From CALJIC01 sp039805565 (lineage in GTDB: Bacteria > Chloroflexota > Chloroflexia > Chloroflexales > Roseiflexaceae), in contig JBDLTZ010000146.1 of the NCBI GenBank assembly GCA_039805565.1, forward strand, positions 1 through 34,149: a stretch of DNA of 34,149 nucleotides, given 5' to 3'. Under the pieces are notes generated by a model. The model saw only the letters and a program-made list of their open reading frames with translations, was not told the origin of the DNA and did not search any database. The stretch's first letter is position 1; every line of letters begins with the position of its first letter. Of this stretch, positions 24,825-32,437 are shown piece after piece. Made by a program: the position numbers and the translations under genes.

Positions 24825-24853
24825 ATTATAGGCCAGGCGGGGTGCGCTGTCAA
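24825..24853 (-). promoter_or_regulatory. Perfect-consensus sigma-70 promoter of the rpmF-fab operon
   Basis: On the minus strand TTGACA (24853-24848), exactly 17 bp, then TATAAT (24830-24825). Both hexamers and the spacing match consensus fully. The -35 overlaps the last codons of the upstream coiled-coil gene. It should drive DUF177, rpmF and the fab genes. Confidence 0.9.
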
Positions 24854-25224
24854 GCGTTACGAAGCTCTTTGAGGCCGTTCTGGACGCTTGTGCTGAGCTT
24901 GGCAAGCCGCTGCTCGAGCTCCTCAAGCACTTGGCGGGCGTAGTCATCTGCGCCGGCTCGTATCGCAATGGCTTCTTGTTCAGCCTGCACAAGGAGACGC
25001 TGCCGCTCAGTTTCCACGGCGGCCAACAGACCTTCCTCTTCGAGCGCTTGGCGCACTCGCTCGTGAGCCTCACCAAGCAGCCGCTCTTGCTCGTCGATAA
25101 CCCGGCGCGCCTGGCGTAGCTCCTCCGGCACCGCCACGCGCATGCGGTCGATGATGTCGAGGACGCGATCTTCGTCGATGAGCAGCCGGCCGCTGAACGG
25201 AACCCGCTTACCCTCGGCCAGCAC
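24850..25224 (-). CDS. Small coiled-coil protein, unknown function; start probably upstream
   Basis: At least 124 residues, mostly charged helix. FSGRLLIDEDRVLDIIDRMRVAVPEELRQARRVIDEQERL is followed by a long coiled coil rich in Glu, Arg and Gln (~50-120). Similar short proteins occur next to coaD/rsmD in Gram-positive and Chloroflexota genomes; no function is known to me. GTG 25224 is the first conventional start, but the frame is open and protein-like further upstream (IELDQLIDELEDV). An excellent AGGGGGTGATC ribosome site (25275-25265) sits 9 nt before an ATC codon at 25260-25258. The true product may start there and have 136 residues. It overlaps the promoter of the next operon at its 3' end. 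Confidence 0.75.
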   Translation of the reverse strand: MLAEGKRVPFSGRLLIDEDRVLDIIDRMRVAVPEELRQARRVIDEQERLLGEAHERVRQALEEEGLLAAVETERQRLLVQAEQEAIAIRAGADDYARQVLEELEQRLAKLSTSVQNGLKELRNA

Positions 25225-25274
25225 ATCCTCAAGCTCGTCGATTAGCTGATCGAGTTCGATGGCCGATCACCCCC

Positions 25275-25763
25275 TCACGACGACTTCGACCCGTATGCCC
25301 GCCGGAGCGCAGCCACGACATGCCCAGGCACCAGCCACGTGACATCACCGCCAAGTGAGGCGATTTCACGCACAGTGCTTGAGCTGAAGAAAGTGTACTG
25401 GTGCCCAGCCATAAACAGGACGACGTCGATATCCGGCGCCAATGTCTGGTTGATCTGCGCCATCTGAAACTCGTTCTCGAAGTCGCTGACGGCGCGCAGA
25501 CCTCGCACGATCACCGACGCGCCAACACTTCGTACGTAGTCGACGGTCAGCTCGGAGTAGGTATCTACCTTGACACGCGGCAGATGGGCCGTTGCCTCGC
25601 GCAGGAGCTCAACGCGCTCCTCGGTGCTGAACAGCAGCCGCTTGTTCGGGCGATCAAACACCGACATGTACACGGTATCAAAGAGCCGCGAGGCCCGTGC
25701 GGCAATGTCGAGGTGGCCGTTCGTCACTGGGTCGAAGCTGCCGGGATAGACGGCGATCGTCAC
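25275..25763 (-). CDS. coaD: Phosphopantetheine adenylyltransferase
   Basis: A 162-residue nucleotidyltransferase that joins ATP and 4'-phosphopantetheine to dephospho-CoA, the penultimate step of CoA synthesis. The (H/T)xGH motif appears as GSFDPVTNGHLDI, and the SSSTVREIASLGGDV motif closes the site. GTG 25763 is chosen: AAGGAG lies 6-7 bp upstream and homology begins at TIAVYPGSFDP. The frame is open for 80 more codons upstream, but that part overlaps rsmD and is not protein-like. The CoA made serves FabH and FabD encoded nearby. Its stop codon lies inside the next gene's ribosome site. Confidence 0.96.
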   Translation of the reverse strand: MTIAVYPGSFDPVTNGHLDIAARASRLFDTVYMSVFDRPNKRLLFSTEERVELLREATAHLPRVKVDTYSELTVDYVRSVGASVIVRGLRAVSDFENEFQMAQINQTLAPDIDVVLFMAGHQYTFFSSSTVREIASLGGDVTWLVPGHVVAALRRAYGSKSS

Positions 25764-25800
25764 ACCCTTCTCCTTTGGCCCGCGGGGAGGAATGTCAGGC

Positions 25801-26385
25801 CTATGCTTCGGCGTCGCCGCTGTCCGAAGGCGCGCCAGACGGCTCGTAGATCGAAAAACAGGAGTCGCCGAGTCGGCGAAACTTGAGGCGCCGCAGCGGG
25901 GAGTAGTCTTCGGCCAGTTCGACACGCGGCGAGTGGCCGACGATGAGAACCCCTTCGTCAGCAAGAAAATCCGAGGCGGCCAACGCCCGGATAGTATCTT
26001 CAATCGCAGGGTCTGCGTATGGCGGATCCATCATGATTATAGCATACTTTTCTGCCGGCCTAGCCTGAGCGATATAGCGTGCTACCGGCATCTGATGGAC
26101 GCGAGCACGCTCGATGAAGCGGGTGTGCTCGAGGTTCTCCCGGATGATCTGGCAGACGTTCGCCTTCTGCTCGACAAAGTCGGCCCACGTCGCGCCGCGC
26201 GAGAGGCACTCGATGCCAATCGACCCCGTGCCAGCGTAGAGATCCAGCACACGCCCACGAATTGGGCCATACCCCTCGAGCACCGAGAACAGAGCCTCCT
26301 TGACGCGGTCCAGCATTGGTCGCGTCCCCATCCCTTTCGGCGCCTTGAGCTTATGCCCTTTCGCAGAGCCGGTGATCACTCTCAT
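25801..26385 (-). CDS. rsmD: 16S rRNA m2G966 methyltransferase
   Basis: A 194-residue SAM-dependent enzyme that methylates N2 of G966 in 16S rRNA. MRVITGSAKGHKLKAPKG is the typical N-terminus with TRPMLDRVKEALFSVL. SAM motif I is LDLYAGTGSIGIECLSRGA, and the catalytic motif DPPY is near residue 120. It overlaps the upstream arginase-family gene by 4 bp (ATGA) and is followed by coaD 37 bp later, a very common rsmD-coaD pairing. Confidence 0.95.
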   Translation of the reverse strand: MRVITGSAKGHKLKAPKGMGTRPMLDRVKEALFSVLEGYGPIRGRVLDLYAGTGSIGIECLSRGATWADFVEQKANVCQIIRENLEHTRFIERARVHQMPVARYIAQARPAEKYAIIMMDPPYADPAIEDTIRALAASDFLADEGVLIVGHSPRVELAEDYSPLRRLKFRRLGDSCFSIYEPSGAPSDSGDAEA

Positions 26386-27248
26386 AGCTGTGCGTTGGCA
26401 GCCTCGGCCACTGCCGCCTCGATCACATCGAGCGCCGCACGGACCGTGCGCCCCTCAGGATCCCTCTCAGGGTTTACCGCTGTGAGCGCAAGGGCTGCCA
26501 GGTTGCCCATGCCCGCGATGCGCTCCACCAGACTCCGCAGCACGTCTAAGCTTAAGCCATCCGCTGCGGGATAATCCACTCCCGGCGCCTCGGCAGTGTC
26601 GAGCACATCGATATCAACGTGCAGGTAGAGCTGCGAGAGCTCACCGAGGGCCCCAAGCGCTCGTCCTAACGCCTTCGGCCCGCCCGCGAGCTCGACGCCG
26701 CGCACCACAGCCACATCGGACTCTGCCAGCAACGCCTCCTCGGCCGGGTCGAGATCCCGCACACCGATCAGCGTTACATTGCCCTCGGGCACCGTCGCCG
26801 TGAGGCCGGCACTCACCCGTAGCTGCTCGAGCCCGCGACCCACCGCGCTTGCCAGAGGCATGCCACCTAAAAAGCCGCTGATCGTCGTCTCGGGGGTGTT
26901 GAAGTCACCGTGGGCATCAATCCAGGCGATCGCAGTATCTGCCGGGTCGAGCAGCCCGGCAATCGTCCCCAACGATGTCGTGCAGTCGCCGCCGAGCACA
27001 ATCGGTAATGCTCCCGAGCGCCGCGCCCGCGATACCTCGGTGCCGAGACGTGCAAGCAGTTGAGCCATGCGCGTCTCAGGGGGCTCAGAGGATTCGGGGA
27101 TACGTACAGCCTCGGTGACGCATACAGCACACCCGCTGGCCTCAAGCCGCTGCACAAGCCCCGCCTCGAGGAGCGCTGCCGGCGCTTTGCCCATCCCTTG
27201 ATCAGGCGTATCGAGGCTGTAGGGCACCGGAATGATTGCCACGTTCAT
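26382..27248 (-). CDS. Arginase/agmatinase-family protein
   Basis: A 288-residue ureohydrolase-fold protein. The family cleaves guanidino groups (arginine, agmatine, formiminoglutamate) with a two-manganese centre. Visible ligands: DAHGDFN (Asp111, His113, Asp115) and HVDIDVLD (Asp212, Asp214). The usual GGDH is GGDC here (86-89), so the first His ligand is Cys89. The AHGDFNTPE and GGMPLA segments are otherwise normal. That swap occurs in some non-canonical members, so substrate and activity are uncertain. ATG 27248 is chosen because GGGGGAG precedes it by ~7 bp. It overlaps rsmD by 4 bp and follows the aminotransferase by 54 bp. Confidence 0.85.
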   Translation of the reverse strand: MNVAIIPVPYSLDTPDQGMGKAPAALLEAGLVQRLEASGCAVCVTEAVRIPESSEPPETRMAQLLARLGTEVSRARRSGALPIVLGGDCTTSLGTIAGLLDPADTAIAWIDAHGDFNTPETTISGFLGGMPLASAVGRGLEQLRVSAGLTATVPEGNVTLIGVRDLDPAEEALLAESDVAVVRGVELAGGPKALGRALGALGELSQLYLHVDIDVLDTAEAPGVDYPAADGLSLDVLRSLVERIAGMGNLAALALTAVNPERDPEGRTVRAALDVIEAAVAEAANAQL

Positions 27249-27302
27249 GATATGCTCCCCCACGAGCACGCTCAACCGGCCGGCAAGCGCACCACACAGT
27301 CG

Positions 27303-28634
27303 TTACAATTCAGCGCACACGTCGTCCAGCGCCGCGCCAAACGCCCGCACTGTGGCGTCGAGATCCTGCTCAGTGTGTGCGGCCGAAAGGAAACCGCTGC
27401 GCCCGCGCATGAGATCCAGGCCGCGATTGATAAGCGCCAGCCGTAGCAGGCTCAACGCACGTGTATCGCCGCCACGCTTCAGCTCAGCCGTCGGCACGTC
27501 GTGCGGAAGCTCGCCAGGGGCGAAGCGCAGCTCGGACCCCACCAGCAGGTGGAAGATCGACGCGTCCCCGTAGGCCGCCCACCCCGACAGCTCGCGCGAG
27601 CGAATAGCTTCGTTCAGCCCTGCCACCACCGAGCGACAGAGAGCTGTAGCCCGCTCGACCGGCTCCCCTGTAGCGACGAGATCAAGCGTCGCCACTCCCG
27701 CGGCGGCCGAGAGCGGATTAGCATTGTAGGTCCCGTTGTGGCGGATCTTGGCTGTGCGATTCCAGGACTCATCGCCGAACGCCAGGTGCCGCATAATATC
27801 GGCCCGCCCACCCACAGCCCCGCCCGGAAGCCCACCAGCCAAGATCTTCGCCAGCGATGTCAGATCGGCGACAACCCCCGACCTCGTCTGCTCGCCGCCG
27901 GGCGATACGCGGAAGCCGGTGACGACCTCGTCGCAGATCAGCAGCGCGCCGTGGTCGTGCGTGAGCTCCCGCAGGCCATGTAGGAAGCCAGCGGGCAGGG
28001 GAACCGCGCCGTAAGACGCGCCTGTGGGCTCCAGGATGACGCCGGCGATATCCTGCCGAGCACGCAGGACAGCCTCGACGTGGTCGAGGTCGGGGGGCAG
28101 CACAAGCGTCGATTCGGTCACGGCAGCGAACAGCCCGGGCGCGGCGTCCTCGGCAGAGTCACGCGTCAGCATATCGTGCCAGCCGTGGTAGTGCCCCTCG
28201 AACCGCACGATCGTAGGCCGGCCAGTGAACGCGCGAGCCAGCCGGAGGGCCAGGAGCGTGGCCTCAGTGCCCGACGCCGTAAAGCGCAGCCGCTCGATGC
28301 TGGGAAACATCCGCTGCACGAGCTCGGCCCAGCGCAGTTCAAGGGCGTGCTCGGCGCCGTAGTGGGTGCCGCGCGCCGCCTGCTCCTGTACCGCGGCTAC
28401 CACAGCACGGTGCCCGTGACCAAGCAGCAGCGCTCCGTGTCCTGTCCAGTAGTCCACCAGCTCGTTGCCGTCCACATCCCACTTGCGCCCACCCTCGCTC
28501 CGCTCGACGTACAGCGGGAAGGGGCTGGCGAAACGGCCGTCATGGGTTACACCGTTGGGGAACAGATCGGACGCCTGCGCGTAGAGCGCTGCTGAGCGTG
28601 GGTGCAGACGGCGGTAGGTATCCAGGATGGTCAT
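27303..28634 (-). CDS. Class III aminotransferase, glutamate-1-semialdehyde aminomutase-like
   Basis: A 443-residue PLP enzyme. The PLP lysine is in TSLAKILAGGLPGGAVGGR, and ICDEVVTGFRV holds the PLP-ring Asp. FPNGVTHDGRFASPFPLYVE at the N-terminus and the overall layout resemble HemL, which moves the amino group in glutamate-1-semialdehyde to form 5-aminolevulinate. The HemL signature NSPVRAF is absent, so a HemL paralogue or another amino-transferring or racemising enzyme is more likely. It lies 3 bp after the metallophosphoesterase and is co-transcribed with the arginase-family gene. Confidence 0.85.
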   Translation of the reverse strand: MTILDTYRRLHPRSAALYAQASDLFPNGVTHDGRFASPFPLYVERSEGGRKWDVDGNELVDYWTGHGALLLGHGHRAVVAAVQEQAARGTHYGAEHALELRWAELVQRMFPSIERLRFTASGTEATLLALRLARAFTGRPTIVRFEGHYHGWHDMLTRDSAEDAAPGLFAAVTESTLVLPPDLDHVEAVLRARQDIAGVILEPTGASYGAVPLPAGFLHGLRELTHDHGALLICDEVVTGFRVSPGGEQTRSGVVADLTSLAKILAGGLPGGAVGGRADIMRHLAFGDESWNRTAKIRHNGTYNANPLSAAAGVATLDLVATGEPVERATALCRSVVAGLNEAIRSRELSGWAAYGDASIFHLLVGSELRFAPGELPHDVPTAELKRGGDTRALSLLRLALINRGLDLMRGRSGFLSAAHTEQDLDATVRAFGAALDDVCAEL

Positions 28635-28637
28635 AGG

Positions 28638-29372
28638 CTACATCCCGTACTGGAGGCGCAGCGCGAGCGGCTCGGGGAGCCCGGCCGCGCGCATCTCCTG
28701 CTGTGTGCGGGCAACGTCGTAGGGAGTCCGGCGGAAGGTGACGGTATCAGCCAGGGTGTCGAGCACCGCGAAGGCCGCGCGCGGGTCCTGGTTGCGCGGC
28801 TGCCCGACGCTCCCGGGGTTGATGAGGTAGCGCATATGCGGGCGCAGCGTGAGCACCGTGCCATCATCGGGGAGCTGGGGGCCCTCGGCGCGCCCGCCCG
28901 CCGCGCGGTTGAAGAACAGCGGTACGTGTGAGTGACCCACGAAGCAGACCTGCTGCTCGAAGCGGTTGAAGTTTTCCTGGGCCTGAGCGCGGGTGAGCAA
29001 GTACTCCCACACAGCGTCCCGCGGGCTCCCGTGCGCCACCATAAAGCGCTCGTTGACGATGAGCAACGGCGGGGTCGCAGTAAGTGCCTCGCGATGCTCA
29101 GGAAGCAGTTGCTCGCCGTTCCAAATATTGGCGGTGCGCGCCTCGGGGTTAAAATCGCTGAGGTCAACCAGCCCTAGCGACGCCAGGTCATGGTTCCCGG
29201 CGATCATCACCGAGGAGCACTCGCGCATCGCGGCTATGCACTCATTCGGCCGCGGTCCGTACCCGATCGTGTCGCCCAGATTCCAGAGCTCGTCGTACGG
29301 CCCCGCCGCCGCCAGCACTGCCTCCAGCGCCACATAGTTCGAGTGGATGTCCGAGACGATCACGACACGCAT
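28638..29372 (-). CDS. Calcineurin-like metallophosphoesterase
   Basis: A 244-residue phosphoesterase of the YfcE/MJ0936-like branch. The metal motifs are in order: SDIHSN (8-13), GDTIGYGP (~33), GNHD (~60), HG (~114) and GHSHVP (~147). Family members use two metals to hydrolyse phosphodiesters; the natural substrate is unknown here. It is the first visible gene of the long minus-strand run and is divergent from the GerMN gene over 129 bp. ATG start. Confidence 0.9.
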   Translation of the reverse strand: MRVVIVSDIHSNYVALEAVLAAAGPYDELWNLGDTIGYGPRPNECIAAMRECSSVMIAGNHDLASLGLVDLSDFNPEARTANIWNGEQLLPEHREALTATPPLLIVNERFMVAHGSPRDAVWEYLLTRAQAQENFNRFEQQVCFVGHSHVPLFFNRAAGGRAEGPQLPDDGTVLTLRPHMRYLINPGSVGQPRNQDPRAAFAVLDTLADTVTFRRTPYDVARTQQEMRAAGLPEPLALRLQYGM

Positions 29373-29423
29373 GCGCCGCTCTTACCTGCAATCTTCCTGT
29401 AAGGATCCGGTAATCGTAGACTT

Positions 29424-29452
29424 TTGCGCCATAGGAGGGGTGTTCTTATAAT
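29424..29452 (+). promoter_or_regulatory. Promoter of the GerMN gene
   Basis: TTGCGC (29424-29429), a 17-bp spacer and TATAAT (29447-29452) lie about 50 bp before the ATG, in the divergent gap with the metallophosphoesterase. Confidence 0.6.
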
Positions 29453-29501
29453 ACGGCTGAATGTCGTACCACACCACTATCGAGGAGGCCCCGCACACGC
29501 T

Positions 29502-31007
29502 ATGGTCGAACCAACGGGCCACTGCCCCTACCTGGGCTTGAAGCAGAACCGGGCAATACGCTTCTCCTCGCCAACACCCGAGCACCGCTGCTTCGTCGGC
29601 GGTGAGCCGATCGAGATCCCCGTGGACCAGACCGGCTACTGCCTCTCGCAAGGACACGTCAGTTGCCCATTATACATGGGTTTGCCGGTCCCCACAACGA
29701 TTGGCTCATCGTCAGCAGGTGCGCTGCCCACGCAAATAGGGGGAATTCGTGGGTGGTACACGACGCTTTCACCACGTGACAGAGCGATCTATGCGCTGAT
29801 GATCGCCATGTTGGCGCTGATCATAGTGATCTATCTCGTCGCTGGCCTCCGCTCGCTCACCCTGGGCCAGGGCCAGTCTCAGCAGCCAAGCCCCGCGCCA
29901 ACGCTCGGCGCCGAAAACACGTCCACACAAGCGCCACCCTCGCCATCGCCTGCCCCACCGTCTCCATCGCCCGTGCCTGCCACCCCAACCCTGCTGCCCA
30001 CCAGCACGCCTGAGCCTGTGCCCACCACAGCTGCCACCGCGGCGACGATCATCCTGCCCCCCACTGGCACGCCCACGGCCTCAGAGCCCACTGCCACAAC
30101 GGGCTCGCCGGCCAGCACCACTGCTCCAACCAGCACGGCCGCCCCGACCACACGCGTGCCAGCTCAGCAGCCCGCCGCCACCAGCACCCCGCCGCCGGCG
30201 GTGAGCAACGCTGTCGTCTGGCTCTACTTTGCCGACGCGACCGGCTCACTCTACGTCCCCGTGCAGCGAGCGGTGAAGGTCGAGGACAAGAAGATCGCCG
30301 AGGCCGCAATCCGCGCGCTGATCGAGGGTCCGCGCGGTGACCTTCAGCGGCTTGTGGTAGGAAGCGTGAAGCTGCTCGGGGTCAGCATCCGGGCCAATAC
30401 GGCCACGGTCAACTTCGACTCACCGCCAAACGGCTCGGGAGACGAGCGCGGTCTGTGGGCGGTGGTGCTCACGCTGACGCACTTCCCGAACGTGGAGCGG
30501 GTGCAGATCCAAGTGAACGGCCAACCCTACGGCCTAAACGACGGCCAACCCGTCAGCCGGCCGGTGGTCAACCCGCTCAATCCGCAGGGCTTGCCCTTCG
30601 ATTACCGCAGCACCGAGTTCCTGCCGACCTACTACCTCACAGCCGACGGCGACCACAGCGTCCGGATCATGCGAATGGTCCCGAAGACGCGCGAGACGGC
30701 GTCGAGCACGATCCGGGCGCTCCTGGATGGGCCGGGGGACTACGGCTATGCGGTGCAGGAGGTCATCCCCGACGGCACCACCCTGCGCGCCATCTCCATC
30801 AGCGAGGGGATCGCCACCGTCGATCTATCGTCGCCGTTCGCCGAAGCCGGCAACCGTGACGCGGCCGTGCGTACAATCGTCGAGTCTCTCACAACACTAG
30901 GTCCAGTGACGGGGGTGCGCATTCTTGTGGACGGCCAATCGCTTGGGGGGGTGTGGGGAGAGCCGTACGGCCGGGTCTTCCCCAGGCCGTTGATCAACGC
31001 GGAGTAG
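29502..31007 (+). CDS. Membrane-anchored tandem GerMN protein with Cys-rich N-terminus
   Basis: A ~501-residue protein in four parts. Residues ~1-55 form a Cys module with the pattern HCPYLGLK, HRC, YCLS and CPLY, probably a small metal site on the cytoplasmic side. One membrane helix follows at ~97-117 (LMIAMLALIIVIYLVAGL). A long Pro/Ser/Thr linker (~128-235) crosses the wall. Two GerMN domains follow (~236-335 and ~374-480), each with a VPVQR/VRIMR strand, a LIEGP or LLDGP turn and an ATVNF or ATVDLSSPF strand. GerMN domains occur in spore germination protein GerM and lipoprotein LpqB; ligand unknown, wall glycan likely. GAGGAGG at 29482-29488 precedes ATG 29502 by 13 bp. It converges on the next gene with a 27-bp gap. 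Confidence 0.85.
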   Translation: MVEPTGHCPYLGLKQNRAIRFSSPTPEHRCFVGGEPIEIPVDQTGYCLSQGHVSCPLYMGLPVPTTIGSSSAGALPTQIGGIRGWYTTLSPRDRAIYALMIAMLALIIVIYLVAGLRSLTLGQGQSQQPSPAPTLGAENTSTQAPPSPSPAPPSPSPVPATPTLLPTSTPEPVPTTAATAATIILPPTGTPTASEPTATTGSPASTTAPTSTAAPTTRVPAQQPAATSTPPPAVSNAVVWLYFADATGSLYVPVQRAVKVEDKKIAEAAIRALIEGPRGDLQRLVVGSVKLLGVSIRANTATVNFDSPPNGSGDERGLWAVVLTLTHFPNVERVQIQVNGQPYGLNDGQPVSRPVVNPLNPQGLPFDYRSTEFLPTYYLTADGDHSVRIMRMVPKTRETASSTIRALLDGPGDYGYAVQEVIPDGTTLRAISISEGIATVDLSSPFAEAGNRDAAVRTIVESLTTLGPVTGVRILVDGQSLGGVWGEPYGRVFPRPLINAE

Positions 31008-31034
31008 TAGCACAGCGGGACGTTCCACCGGAAG

Positions 31035-31385
31035 CTACCACCAGAGGCCCACCTCGTGGGCTCGTTCCTCGGGGGGAACGACACGGCACCGGTCACAGAT
31101 GTGGAACGGGATACCGGTCTCCGACTCGAGCTGGAGGTCGTCCCGCGAGCCGCAGTACCTACAGACGCTGAGGTTCTCAATGTCGTCGGCGCGCCAGAGC
31201 TGCGGCGTAGTATGGAGCTCGACGCCAGACATCAGCGAGAGGATCGACACCTTCACGCAGACGGCGGCGGGGAACACTTCTTCCACTCGGGCGAAGAGCT
31301 CGAGGCGATAGGAGAAGACCTCGTCGCCGATGGCGATCTGGTGCATGCGCGGGTGCTGCTGGATTTTCATGCGCTTATTTCGCAT
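31035..31385 (-). CDS. Small protein with C-terminal zinc ribbon, unknown function
   Basis: About 111-116 residues. The N-terminal half (QIAIGDEVFSYRLELFARVE) is a mixed alpha/beta domain that I do not recognise. The C-terminal CRYCGSRDDLQLESETG with a following ICDRC is a CxxC-CxxC zinc ribbon. It is the last gene of the cdsA operon and overlaps the gene before it. ATG 31385 (overlapping) or ATG 31370 may be the start; neither has a clear ribosome site. It ends 27 bp from the convergent GerMN gene. Real by context and motif; function unknown. Confidence 0.75.
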   Translation of the reverse strand: MRNKRMKIQQHPRMHQIAIGDEVFSYRLELFARVEEVFPAAVCVKVSILSLMSGVELHTTPQLWRADDIENLSVCRYCGSRDDLQLESETGIPFHICDRCRVVPPEERAHEVGLWW

Positions 31386-31665
31386 TGCCCAGCTGCGCGA
31401 TCAATGCGCGCAGCGCCTCCTCGCTCAGCCGGAAGTCCGGTTCATCGCTGAACATGAGCGCGTCGAGGGTCTCCTCAATCTGCTCCTCGGCACCCTCCTC
31501 CAAGGTCACCTCGCCGAGCTCAGCCGCGTAGAAGCAGTCGAAGGCCCACTTGGCCAGCGCCATCTCGCTGATATGCCCGGCCAGCCGCTCGCCGATATGC
31601 TGGACGAGCGACACACGTGTCACATCGGTGACCGTGAGCTTCTTATCAGATCTGCTTCCCATCAC
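31375..31665 (-). CDS. Small acidic helical protein, unknown function
   Basis: A ~96-residue protein, rich in Glu and Leu, predicted to be all helical (HIGERLAGHISEMALAKWAF, LEEGAEEQIEETLDALMF). No motif that I recognise. It starts at GTG 31665, overlapping the nuclease stop as GTGA, or at ATG 31662, and ends overlapping the zinc-ribbon gene. Tight coupling in the cdsA-rseP-nuclease operon argues for a real gene, perhaps an accessory to the nuclease. An antitoxin-like role is only a guess. Confidence 0.7.
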   Translation of the reverse strand: MMGSRSDKKLTVTDVTRVSLVQHIGERLAGHISEMALAKWAFDCFYAAELGEVTLEEGAEEQIEETLDALMFSDEPDFRLSEEALRALIAQLGNAK

Positions 31666-32186
31666 TCATCTTCCATCGTGAGCGCATCATCACACTGCTC
31701 GTAGAACCCGCAGCCACGGCAGCGACGCGGCTCATCATGACTGCGCGCGCAGTCCGGCTCGTTAAGCGCGATGCGCATCTCCTCAAGAATCTCCAGCAGC
31801 TCATCGCGCACTCGGGGGGTATAGTCGAGACGGAAGGTGCGCTCGGCATAGCGCAGCAGGCCGTATGGCGGCGATGAACCTGTAGTCTCCTCGACCAGGA
31901 CGCAGTAGGCGGCGAGCTGCATCAGGTCCGACTCATACGGCGCCGGGGAGACGCGGCTCGGCTTCACCTCGACCGGAATCGTACGGCCGCGCTGTTGGAT
32001 CAGGTAGTCAGGGCGTCCAGACAGCCCAAGTCTGCGGGAAACAAGTGGTCGTTCGGGAGCCTGACCACCGGTATCTTGGTAGGTCACCGGAGCCCAAGGC
32101 AAACCGGTTCGACTACGGATCCGAGCAGCCCAGCCCAAGAGCAGCAGCGCCACGAGGAGCAGCGCAAGTCCGATGGTCACACCCAT
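31662..32186 (-). CDS. Membrane-anchored Cas4-like nuclease, C-terminal part
   Basis: A 174-residue protein. One N-terminal membrane helix (VTIGLALLLVALLLLGW) is followed by the core of a PD-(D/E)xK nuclease: GRPDYLI (the metal Asp) and IPVEVKPSR (E-x-K). It then has QLAAYCVLVEE and a C-terminal Cys cluster, CARSHDEPRRCRGCGFYEQC, as in Cas4/Dna2 proteins that bind an iron-sulfur cluster. The family's remaining Cys and N-terminal helix lie in the adjacent upstream gene. Together the two pieces make one Cas4-like protein with a two-helix membrane hairpin in the middle. No cas genes or CRISPR array are nearby. ATG 32186 lies 7 bp after the N-terminal part's stop. Confidence 0.8.
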   Translation of the reverse strand: MGVTIGLALLLVALLLLGWAARIRSRTGLPWAPVTYQDTGGQAPERPLVSRRLGLSGRPDYLIQQRGRTIPVEVKPSRVSPAPYESDLMQLAAYCVLVEETTGSSPPYGLLRYAERTFRLDYTPRVRDELLEILEEMRIALNEPDCARSHDEPRRCRGCGFYEQCDDALTMEDE

Positions 32187-32193
32187 ACGCGTA

Positions 32194-32433
32194 TCAACGA
32201 GCGAAGAGGATCAGCGCGGCTGCGACCATCGCGAGCACCAGCCCAACCCAGAGCAAAGCCCTACTCGCTGCCACACTCCGCCCATGACGCCGGTGGAGGG
32301 CGCTGCCGCGCTCGCGCCGCTCCTGGCCCGCCGGCTCGAGGCCGGCGACGCGGCGCAGCCACCAGGAGCGAGCGCAGTAGACGTACTCACCAATCTCGCT
32401 GGCGCGGATTGGCGCCTGTCGGGTGGGGGGCAC
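32194..32433 (-). CDS. Membrane-anchored Cas4-like nuclease, N-terminal part
   Basis: About 79 residues. IRASEIGEYVYCARSWWLRR is the N-terminal Cas4/Dna2 motif whose Cys is the first iron-sulfur ligand. ERGSALHRRHG follows, and a membrane helix (ALLWVGLVLAMVAAALILF) precedes the stop. The nuclease core is missing and is found in the next gene, in another frame. The gap is 7 bp and a single frameshift would join them into a ~260-residue protein. GTG 32433 is chosen because it lies 4 bp past the rseP stop; GTG 32463 would overlap rseP. It could be a natural split gene, a programmed frameshift or a sequence error. Confidence 0.7.
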   Translation of the reverse strand: MPPTRQAPIRASEIGEYVYCARSWWLRRVAGLEPAGQERRERGSALHRRHGRSVAASRALLWVGLVLAMVAAALILFAR

Positions 32434-32437
32434 AGGA

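Noticed and set aside
25764..26003. 80-residue N-terminal extension of coaD
   Set aside because: It overlaps rsmD, is not protein-like, and a good ribosome site sits before GTG 25763.
27303..28634. Calling the class III aminotransferase hemL
   Set aside because: The PLP site fits, but the NSPVRAF signature of true HemL is missing and no other heme genes adjoin.
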